Shown: piece after piece, positions 1 to 5,592 of the stretch | Numbering within the stretch: the first letter of the stretch is position 1 | Layout: every line of letters begins with the position of its first letter | Origin: CAYRLZ01 sp964425275 | GTDB taxonomy: Bacteria; Hydrothermota; Tepidihabitantia; Tepidihabitantales; JBDRVQ01 | Assembly (NCBI GenBank): GCA_964425275.1 | Contig: CAYRLZ010000076.1 | Span: 1 to 26,128, forward strand | DNA: 26,128 nucleotides | Reading direction: 5' to 3' | The notes under the pieces: generated by a model | The model's input: only the letters and a program-made list of their open reading frames with translations | Database searches by the model: none | What the model was told of the DNA's origin: nothing | Made by a program: the position numbers and the translations under genes

Positions 1-2221
1 GTTCATCACGGGTTAGATTTCGGGTAATATCATAAGTAAGCAACGGAACAAACTTTAGATATTGAATATTCTTTTCTGCTTCATATTTACGGCTCATCGT
101 GCCGTATAACCAAAGGTTATAGGCAAAAGCACGAGAAATCAAAGGCGGGTCGCTTTCTAACCATTTGATCACCCTTTTTGCTTCGGTCAGAATCTTATCC
201 AATTCTTGCCAACTTACGGTTTGGTCAAAAATGGTTACACCATCCTTACCTTCCTTTGCCTTTGAACTATCCAATGCCTCATTAACTGATTTGACGCAAA
301 AAGAAATTGGTTCAGGCGGTTTAAATAATTTAATCCCAGCGGATAAGGTCATATCAGGATTGAAAGCGCAATATTCACTAAACCTCTGTTTTATTTCTTG
401 GGCGAGTTCAATAACTTTGTTCCACGGACCGATAACAAATAGGTCATCGCCACCCGAGAAAACACTATAAATCATATTGAAGTCGCTTTTGAACTTTTCC
501 TCAAGATAACCCGCAAAAAAAGTCTCTAACATTCGGGAAAGGGCAGTATAACGCGAAATTGAAGATTTTATTCCTTTAATTTTTTGTTTGTTAGTTGGCT
601 CATCGGGATTAAATCCGTGACGCATAATTTTACCCAAATTGTCAACATCTATCTTAAGATAAGCAATCAATTTGCTACCTTCAGAAACATTGGCAATATC
701 TTCGAAAGTAACTGGTAAACCTTCTTCAACATCTGCTTCCGGAATATCTTCTTTAGTGGGAATATGTTTTAAAAGATATTTAAAGCCAATAACCGGTAAT
801 TTTATATCAGGGTCATTGAGCGCTAAAATGAGGTAAGGATTTTTGGATACATAATTCTTCATATCGTTATCGTCCCATAATTCAAATGAATAGTTAAATA
901 TCTTAAATTCATTATCATCGTTATTAAAAAATGCCAGATATTTCTTTTCTGGTAAAAGTCGCCCAAGTTTAGTGTCATTTAAACAGCGCTCACAAAGATC
1001 ATCAGGATTTGGTTCTATTAACTTTTTGGGATATTTACGACAACTCTGACAAATCTTTTCATCGCTTATTAAAACTTCCGGACGAAGAAATTCCTTTTCA
1101 ACCCATTTGCCTTCAGGAGCAAGCATTAGTTTATGAGGTTGATATTTAATATTATTCAGATTGGCTTTTAATTTGTCAAAAAGGTTTGAGAAATCCGAAA
1201 AGTCTTCACCTGCTAATTCTACATACGCCAGAGAGACCGAAAGTTCGGCGTTTAATTGGGTAAGTGTCCATTTATCAAATTCTTTTTGCAATTCATTTAT
1301 TTTGTCCTTGGTAGTAGAAAGATTAGGTAGTAGAAGATAAAAATTACCACCAGCCGACATAATCATGTTACAAAGTGGCAAGTTGAAGGTATGAAGTAAC
1401 TTATGAGCAGCAATTTCTGAAATTAGTTGAATGAATAATGAGCGGGCACGCAGACGTTTAGCGATCTTGCCCTGCTGGGTAAGTAACTCAAAAATATAAC
1501 TCTGAATTCCTGATACATCGCCACCAAGTAAACAGAAGGCTCGGCTACTCATATTTAAGAATTCGGTGGGATTCTCTTGCTGATAATAATAAAGACAACC
1601 GGCAATTGCAGCAGCAGACTTAAGATGGTCAAGTAATGAAACATCAGGTTCGTTACGATAAGCAGCACTCGGAATACACCAAGCATATTTCCAAAGTAAA
1701 AAGTATATGAAATCAATTGCTTGCTGTCCTGATAGGTTATTAAAATCAATAGATTTGACCTCTTCGGTGAATTTTTTTAATAACTTATCATATTCAAGAA
1801 AGGAGGTATTCTTATTATCTATCGGGAATGTGTCATTAAGTCTATCTTTCTGTAATTGAAATAAATTGTGGTATTTATTTTGTTTGGGTTGATGCGAAAT
1901 AGAAATTCGTGAAAAAATGGAAATCAAGCGGTTGGAAAACGGATCACCTTTTTCTTCGTCATCAAGTGCAATTCGCTCACCAGCTGCAATCAAATCGGCT
2001 AAATAAACAATATGAGGATTTCCATTATGATGACCACTAATCGCGGATAAGATGATACCTCGTTCATCTTTTATTTTTTCGGCTAAATTGGTTTGATACC
2101 ATTCTTCGCCCCAATGCGAATGGTCTTGAATTTTCGGGTTTTTTTGTGCCCGTTGGACAAATTTCCCTATATCATGCAATAAGGCGGCTAAGACGATGGT
2201 CTTGAATTCTTCATTGTTCAT
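1..2221 (-). CDS. csm1: CRISPR type III-A Cas10/Csm1, 3' end cut by window edge
   Basis: Large subunit of the type III-A (Csm) interference complex. It cleaves DNA through an HD domain and makes cyclic oligoadenylate through its palm domain. I translated the frame across most of its length and met no stop. Visible landmarks are an N-terminal HD site (LLHDIGK, H16-D17), the first palm motif GGDVSGIQSYIF from residue 233, SAGGNFYLLLP, a zinc ribbon with Cys391, 394, 410 and 413, DVDNLG at 525-530, and the cyclase motif GGDD at 590-593. About 740 residues are present; the C-terminal domain lies outside the window. ATG 2221 is chosen because GAGGT stands just upstream; ATG 2233 is in frame. Csm2-Csm5 would be expected beyond position 1. 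The SAGG and GDVSGIQ motifs fit Csm1 better than Cmr2. Confidence 0.93.
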   Translation of the reverse strand, partial: MNNEEFKTIVLAALLHDIGKFVQRAQKNPKIQDHSHWGEEWYQTNLAEKIKDERGIILSAISGHHNGNPHIVYLADLIAAGERIALDDEEKGDPFSNRLISIFSRISISHQPKQNKYHNLFQLQKDRLNDTFPIDNKNTSFLEYDKLLKKFTEEVKSIDFNNLSGQQAIDFIYFLLWKYAWCIPSAAYRNEPDVSLLDHLKSAAAIAGCLYYYQQENPTEFLNMSSRAFCLLGGDVSGIQSYIFELLTQQGKIAKRLRARSLFIQLISEIAAHKLLHTFNLPLCNMIMSAGGNFYLLLPNLSTTKDKINELQKEFDKWTLTQLNAELSVSLAYVELAGEDFSDFSNLFDKLKANLNNIKYQPHKLMLAPEGKWVEKEFLRPEVLISDEKICQSCRKYPKKLIEPNPDDLCERCLNDTKLGRLLPEKKYLAFFNNDDNEFKIFNYSFELWDDNDMKNYVSKNPYLILALNDPDIKLPVIGFKYLLKHIPTKEDIPEADVEEGLPVTFEDIANVSEGSKLIAYLKIDVDNLGKIMRHGFNPDEPTNKQKIKGIKSSISRYTALSRMLETFFAGYLEEKFKSDFNMIYSVFSGGDDLFVIGPWNKVIELAQEIKQRFSEYCAFNPDMTLSAGIKLFKPPEPISFCVKSVNEALDSSKAKEGKDGVTIFDQTVSWQELDKILTEAKRVIKWLESDPPLISRAFAYNLWLYGTMSRKYEAEKNIQYLKFVPLLTYDITRNLTRDE

Positions 2222-2309
2222 CTTACCTCGCATTTTTATCTAATCGCCATTTTATTGTCGGCTGTTTAATCCGCCTTTCGCCTGATTCATTTTAACTCCG
2301 GATTATGAG

Positions 2310-2338
2310 ATTTAACCTTATCTTTATTTGGTTGTCAA
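2310..2338 (-). promoter_or_regulatory. Promoter for csm1
   Basis: Minus-strand TTGACA (2333-2338), 17-base spacer, TTAAAT (2310-2315). It sits directly after the DUF2283 stop codon and leaves an untranslated leader of about 80 bases before csm1. That leader contains a possible 12-codon ORF (ATG at 2290, preceded by GGAG), which may be chance. Confidence 0.6.
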
Positions 2339-2344
2339 GCGACA

Positions 2345-2554
2345 TCAATCCGCGATAACATTTTCCAGAATAATTCGCGGTGGTGTCTCTTTAGATAATA
2401 ATCGTTTTGAAGCCGAGAGGACCTCAATACCGGCAATTTCGCCACTTGCATCATAATCTACCGCAATATCCTGGTCTAACCTTTTAGTAACTACGGTGGT
2501 GTCCTTAAATTCAATATAAAGGACATCCGCCTCTTTATCGTATTTTACTTTCAT
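2345..2554 (-). CDS. DUF2283 family small protein
   Basis: 69-residue protein that opens MKVKYDKEADVLYIEF, the typical start of the DUF2283 family, whose members have a short beta-rich fold and unknown role. The start at 2554 is fixed by a strong AAGGAGGT seven bases upstream; a longer in-frame reading to 2728 would begin inside unrelated remnants and is rejected. DUF2283 genes are commonly found beside DUF4258 genes in pairs suspected to be toxin-antitoxin modules. A broken DUF4258-like remnant lies directly upstream here, so this may be an orphaned partner. Family assignment is by recognition; function is unknown. Confidence 0.8.
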   Translation of the reverse strand: MKVKYDKEADVLYIEFKDTTVVTKRLDQDIAVDYDASGEIAGIEVLSASKRLLSKETPPRIILENVIAD

Positions 2555-2565
2555 TTTTGACCTCC

Positions 2566-2665
2566 TTAATAATAAAAAGCATATAACAATCTTGGTTGCT
2601 TCTTCAATAAACACTGGGGTTACTTGCTTGTTTTTGTAAAACTTGCCGTTCCATTCCTCTTTCAT
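2566..2665 (-). pseudogene. Probable remnant of a DUF4258 gene (C-terminal part, frameshifted)
   Basis: A reading frame from ATG 2665 gives WNGKFYKNKQVTPVFIEEAT followed by KIVI. A change to another frame then gives YAFYY and a stop at 2566-2568. DUF4258 proteins often end in this way (a valine-rich strand, then TVYxFYY), and they often precede DUF2283 genes. The N-terminal two thirds of the family, with its RHA/ERG-type motifs, is missing. The call rests on a short match and on context; the alternative is meaningless sequence upstream of DUF2283. Confidence 0.35.
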
Positions 2666-2670
2666 AATTC

Positions 2671-2814
2671 TTATTCCGAAATTAAAACAACAACATCGGC
2701 ATCCACGGTCATCCGCGGCCTTCCCCAAAGCGAGCTGGCAATCCCACCGATAATGGCATAAGCGGTTCTGAATTCTTTTAGAACGGCAACTAAATTCCGA
2801 ATCATTTCTTCCAT
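2671..2814 (-). pseudogene. Truncated nucleotidyltransferase (N-terminal fragment)
   Basis: 47 codons reading AIIGGIASSLWGRPRMTVDA followed by DVVVLISE and a stop. This is the start of an AbiEii/DUF6036-type nucleotidyltransferase: GG, a WGRPR strand and the metal-binding D-A-D. Full-length members are several times longer, and nothing like the remaining domain follows, so the gene is cut just after its catalytic Asp pair. ATG 2814 overlaps the 3' end of the preceding 72-residue gene, the usual arrangement for this pair. Confidence 0.6.
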
Positions 2815-3020
2815 TTGTCCACCGCGTTAAGAAGCATCTCCGTCAGTCGGATTGACTCTTTAAGCGTCATTTTCTTTAGTTCTTTGAGTTCTTCTTTTCT
2901 CAGTTGCTCATAGCCCTTAAATGGTGATTGACCAATCTGATTGGTTTTTATTGAAATCTTTTGCTTCATCTCATTCTTATGCTGGATTAAAATCTTCTTT
3001 ACTCTTTTAAGATTAGCCAT
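2802..3020 (-). CDS. Small protein paired with a nucleotidyltransferase
   Basis: 72-residue, basic, helical protein. Its C-terminal half (LKKMTLKESIRLTEMLLNAV) matches the style of small proteins encoded directly upstream of nucleotidyltransferase genes in putative toxin-antitoxin or defence pairs. Its ATG overlaps the last eight bases of the HEPN gene upstream, and its stop overlaps the start of the truncated nucleotidyltransferase downstream, so it belongs to the same transcript. There is no recognised enzymatic motif. A role as antitoxin or accessory protein is inference from position only. Confidence 0.6.
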   Translation of the reverse strand: MANLKRVKKILIQHKNEMKQKISIKTNQIGQSPFKGYEQLRKEELKELKKMTLKESIRLTEMLLNAVDKWKK

Positions 3021-3746
3021 TGTGAATGTTCTTCTCCAGAATTGCGATTAGGTCTTTTGCCAGTGCTATAACTTCTTGGGCATCGTCTTTGGTAATTTCG
3101 GCATGGGGTTCATAGCGCGCATCATTCCGCTTATCTAATGCCCGATTTAACCGCCGCCCAAATTCTTTTGGGACAAGACCGGTTCGGGCAAATAAGTCGC
3201 CGAATTTACTGACGATACCACCATGCCGAGATGGCAGTTTTGTTACTTTCTTCAGTAACAGCCCCTTAACCGCTAATTTGCAGGCATTGTAACCAATATC
3301 CACACCGGTCCGGTACAGACCTAAATTAGTATTCTTTTCGGCTGCGTCTAAGAATTCTTCGGCAAGGTTTAAGTAGTTCCTACTCTCTTTTTTTCTAATC
3401 TCCTTAACGCCCATTTTATATAACTCCTTTCCATCTTTTAAAACTTGATACATAAATAAAGAATTGATATATCTTGCCTCATCAATGCAACGGATTATCG
3501 GCTCAACACTCTCACCGGTTGCCATTGCAGCTTCTAACTGGGCATCGACACAGGCATCAAAAATTTTTTCTAAGGAGTCAGTCGCAAGGATTAAGACATC
3601 CACATCGCTCTCCCTTTTCGCCTTGCCTTCGGCATAACTGCCAAAGAGGATAATCTTGGCAATAGAATCTTTGACCCCATTGGCAAGAGTTTTTTTAAGA
3701 AAATCTTTAACGCCGACTCCTTTTTTTTGAGAATTGATTTAGTCAT
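3013..3746 (-). CDS. Nucleotidyltransferase-HEPN fusion, frame broken in an A8 run
   Basis: Residues read after the shift include ILFGSYAEGKAKRESDVDVL, the GS-x-D-x-D catalytic motif of minimal nucleotidyltransferases. A helical HEPN domain follows (about residues 125-240), with RNDARYEP in the place of the usual R-x4-H region. The only good start, ATG 3746, is in a different frame from the rest; the frames meet at 3721-3728, a run of eight A on the coding strand. Nine A would restore MTKSILKK-GVGVKDF. Without the shift the first usable start is internal (ATG 3603) and would delete the catalytic motif. MNT and HEPN proteins usually form toxin-antitoxin pairs in which the MNT AMPylates the HEPN RNase; here both are in one chain. 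Length is about 244 residues if corrected. Confidence 0.75.
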
Positions 3747-3747
3747 C

Positions 3748-3780
3748 AAGGCATTTTAAGGATTTCATTGCCTTTGTCAA
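3748..3780 (-). promoter_or_regulatory. Promoter and possible operator of the nucleotidyltransferase-HEPN gene
   Basis: Minus-strand TTGACA (3775-3780), 16-base spacer, TAAAAT (3753-3758), then six bases to ATG 3746, so a leaderless mRNA is expected. The -35 box overlaps the cas6 stop codon. A perfect 6-bp inverted repeat, AAGGCA at 3748-3753 and TGCCTT at 3769-3774, brackets the spacer and -10 box, where a repressor would block RNA polymerase. This suits an autoregulated toxin-antitoxin gene; the regulator is unknown. Confidence 0.55.
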
Positions 3781-4697
3781 GCAAGAATCTTAAAGGTGAA
3801 CTTGCCTAAACCGAAGGCGGTGCCCTTGCCCAGATGAACCTTTTCGCCAATCTTAAGATAAGGAATGAATTCGGTTAAATCGCCTTGATAAGTTGCTTCG
3901 CCTAAAAGACCATCCATTCTAATCATCTGTTCTTGGCGAGAAGAGTAACGAGCCCAATCCAATCTTTCAAAATTTGCCCTCTTGGTCTTGATTTTCATCG
4001 CTTTATTGATTAACGAGCGAAAGTCGATCTCAAATGGTCTATCAGAATAGAAATATGATAATAAACCAATCCGACGCAATAGACTACGGACTAAAATATG
4101 AAAGTCTAAACTCTGGGCAATGCTACCCCGGTAAACAATGCGCAGTGGAGTAAGAAAGTTGAGTTTTATTAGATTTACCGGTTTTCTTGATTTCTGAATT
4201 TTTAACTCCTTTTCTTGAACACCGCTTTTTAAGGTTTTGCTCGCTCCGTCATAGATGATATTTCGCCCCTGATTGACTGATTGAACTACTAATCTTCCCC
4301 TACCTTTACCTAAACCACGATTTGACATTTCCTCAAAAGAGTAGATAAAATATGGTAAAAAGTCAATACCTTTGCCAAAAAGAATCAGTCTAAATGATAG
4401 CGAATCACCAGGTTCGTATTCGGTTTTAGTATCGGATGGAGGTTCAATAATAAAAGGATGGGGGACATTTTCATATTTCCGCATTATTTTTGAATCTTCG
4501 GGTCTCGGCGTCTCAAAAACATAGGAATAGACACATTTATCCCTTAGGAGACATCCTGGGCAATCTTTCTGAGAAAAGGGGCATGAGATTTTTCTAAAAG
4601 CAAAACCGAATGCACCTCTTATCGTTGAGCCTTTGTATGGTGGCAAGTATAGTTTTTCCTTTGCCCGGAGTTTAATCTCAACCTGAGCAATTTTCAT
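3777..4697 (-). CDS. cas6: CRISPR pre-crRNA processing endoribonuclease Cas6
   Basis: 306-residue RAMP-fold protein of the Cas6 family that carries a Cys-rich insert. It cuts the CRISPR precursor within each repeat to release crRNAs for the Csm complex. Evidence: an N-terminal ferredoxin-like start (KIAQVEIKL), SxIRGAFG, a Cys cluster at 39, 46, 49 and 55, and the C-terminal glycine-rich loop HLGKGTAFGLGKFTF that marks RAMP proteins. The catalytic residue cannot be fixed by eye. It is separated from csm1 by the toxin-antitoxin-like patch and has its own promoter. The ATG at 4697 lies five bases after the -10 box. No CRISPR array is in view, so its substrate must be elsewhere. Confidence 0.88.
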   Translation of the reverse strand: MKIAQVEIKLRAKEKLYLPPYKGSTIRGAFGFAFRKISCPFSQKDCPGCLLRDKCVYSYVFETPRPEDSKIMRKYENVPHPFIIEPPSDTKTEYEPGDSLSFRLILFGKGIDFLPYFIYSFEEMSNRGLGKGRGRLVVQSVNQGRNIIYDGASKTLKSGVQEKELKIQKSRKPVNLIKLNFLTPLRIVYRGSIAQSLDFHILVRSLLRRIGLLSYFYSDRPFEIDFRSLINKAMKIKTKRANFERLDWARYSSRQEQMIRMDGLLGEATYQGDLTEFIPYLKIGEKVHLGKGTAFGLGKFTFKILA

Positions 4698-4702
4698 TTA
4701 CC

Positions 4703-4731
4703 AATATAAAGAAAAGCCAGGTAAATGTCAA
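4703..4731 (-). promoter_or_regulatory. Promoter for cas6, likely leaderless
   Basis: Minus-strand TTGACA (4726-4731), 17-base spacer, TATATT (4703-4708). Only five bases separate the -10 box from ATG 4697, so transcription should begin at or beside the A of the start codon. There is no Shine-Dalgarno sequence. This is the best promoter match in the window. Confidence 0.75.
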
Positions 4732-4810
4732 TAGGACAGGATCCGGCTGACCTCTCTCCAATGTAACCATCTACGGACTTTTTTATAAAACAGGTGGCTT
4801 CACTTTCCGC

Positions 4811-4885
4811 AAGTAAGGGATAAGGTAAAGTGTAGAGGGAACAATACCCTAAAAGAAAGCAAAAATCCGATAAGTCCTGTAAAAT
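4811..4885 (+). repeat. Conserved leader motif, copy A of the composite element
   Basis: Begins AAGTAAGGGA. Its strongest part (4836-4885) starts AGGGAACAATACCCT and ends ATCCGATAAGTCCTGTAAAA. That part matches 25856-25904 at 47 of 50 positions (two substitutions, one deleted base). The second half is repeated a third time at 25623-25650. It contains GGG...CCC inverted arms at 4837-4849. It lies just upstream of a hairpin and the 12-bp array. I do not recognise it; a small minus-strand frame through it reads ILQDLSDF but has no other sign of coding. Confidence 0.85.
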
Positions 4886-4902
4886 TAAGATGTTAAAGCA
4901 AA

Positions 4903-4947
4903 ATTCGGTAAAAAAGTAGGCACATATGTCTATTTCCTTTGCCGAAT
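4903..4947. repeat. Imperfect palindrome between leader motif and array A
   Basis: ATTCGG at 4903-4908 pairs with CCGAAT at 4942-4947 around a central ACATATGT (4922-4929), with partly complementary A/G-rich and C/T-rich arms between. The equivalent place in the other two element copies also has a hairpin, of unrelated sequence (25675-25711 and 25930-25961). Confidence 0.7.
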
Positions 4948-4970
4948 CCAAAAATAAAGGCGACCTTTAT

Positions 4971-5222
4971 AATAGAACCAATAATAGCACTCTAAATAGG
5001 ACGCTTTATAGGAAGGAGAATAGCATCACCAATAGCATCTCCAATAGGAGAGAGAATAGATTTCTGTATAGGAAGGAGAATAGACCTCTCAATAGAAAAG
5101 AGAATAGGATTACCAATAGGGAAGAGAATAGGTAAGCGAATAGAATTCCGAATAGGCAGGAGAATAGGGTATAGAATAGGGCATTTAATACCATACCCAA
5201 TAGCACCCCCTGTAGCACTCCC
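4971..5222 (+). repeat. Array A: 21 tandem 12-bp units, AATAG plus seven variable bases
   Basis: Units run without a gap: 4971 AATAGAACCAAT, 4983 AATAGCACTCTA, 4995 AATAGGACGCTT, 5007 TATAGGAAGGAG, 5019 AATAGCATCACC and so on to 5211. AATAG is intact in 17 of 21 units; the exceptions are TATAG twice (5007, 5067), AATAC (5187) and TGTAG (5211). The seven other bases are nearly all different, but they alternate loosely between purine-rich (GGAG, AGAG) and pyrimidine-rich (CTCC, CTCTC), so neighbours can pair across the AATA, for example TCTCC/GGAGA at 5038-5051. It is not a CRISPR: the constant part is five bases and the spacing is exactly 12. Translated on + it gives Asn-Arg-x-x, on minus Leu-Phe/Leu-x-x. 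Confidence 0.93.
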
Positions 5223-5230
5223 CCCTTCAA
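5006..5230 (-). CDS. Possible hydrophobic tetrapeptide-repeat protein encoded by array A
   Basis: 74-codon frame starting TTG at 5230, with AGGAGGGG (5241-5248) ten bases upstream, and running through 18 array units to TAA at 5006. The protein repeats Leu-Phe/Leu-x1-x2. x1 is mostly small (Ser, Gly, Ala, Val) and x2 mostly hydrophobic (Phe, Ile, Met, Tyr, Leu), giving a long hydrophobic stretch with small residues every four positions, like a packing transmembrane helix. Array B ends in the same peptide (GMLFSFL, then TAA). Against coding: Leu is always the CTA codon and CTATT barely varies, which protein selection alone does not require. Low confidence that it is translated. Confidence 0.3.
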   Translation of the reverse strand: MKGGVLQGVLLGMVLNALFYTLFSCLFGILFAYLFSSLLVILFSFLLRGLFSFLYRNLFSLLLEMLLVMLFSFL

Positions 5231-5592
5231 AAAGAAAAATCCCCTCCTATGTTGGATGGATTGGTCAGAATAAAAAAGTTTAGGTATTTTTAATTAGTTA
5301 TTCTCTTCTCTCATTTTTACCTCCCCAGTATAAAATATAAGTTATTGATTTAACTATACTTAATAAAATTAGCCTCTTTCCCATATCTAAATATAGAGTA
5401 AAAATCGGCTCAAAGTGTTTCACTAAATTTTAATTGCCAAAGAAAATATGCATCTTATGACTCATATCTCGGATGTCTAACGTTTGTTGATTTTGGGGAA
5501 ACCTAAGAAAGGCTGAAAAATTCTAAGAGGCAAGAGGGTAGAAAGTTTTCATTTAGAAATTTTCTCTTCCTTAACTTCTTAATCAGGGATAA
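5231..5592. other. Gene-poor intergenic stretch between array A and the outer-membrane protein gene
   Basis: No gene longer than a few codons is supported. It holds AGGAGGGG (minus, 5241-5248) serving the TTG frame above; a six-codon minus ORF MREENN (5294-5314) with a strong GGGGAGGT five bases before its ATG; a weak minus -10 (TATACT) just upstream of it; and the 16-base sequence TATAAGTTATTGATTT (5336-5351), repeated exactly at 25535-25550 upstream of mraZ. I saw no convincing terminator for the gene block ending at 5593. Confidence 0.5.

Noticed and set aside
165..470. Plus-strand frame opposite csm1
   Set aside because: Lies antisense to the conserved palm domain with the GGDD motif; no family resemblance.
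2555..2728. N-terminal extension of the DUF2283 protein
   Set aside because: The strong AAGGAGGT at 2561-2568 marks the start at 2554; the upstream codons belong to remnants in other frames.
4694..4951. Minus-strand 85-codon frame reading ILILQDLSDF through the leader motif
   Set aside because: No ribosome site, overlaps the cas6 promoter and start, and the similarity between copies is at DNA level with an indel.
4926..5135. Plus-strand frame through array A (Asn-Arg-x-x repeats)
   Set aside because: No Shine-Dalgarno, starts inside the palindrome, and stops in mid-array; the frame is a by-product of the 12-base spacing.
4971..5222. CRISPR array next to cas6
   Set aside because: Constant part is only five bases, spacing is exactly 12 and no repeat of 24-40 bases exists.
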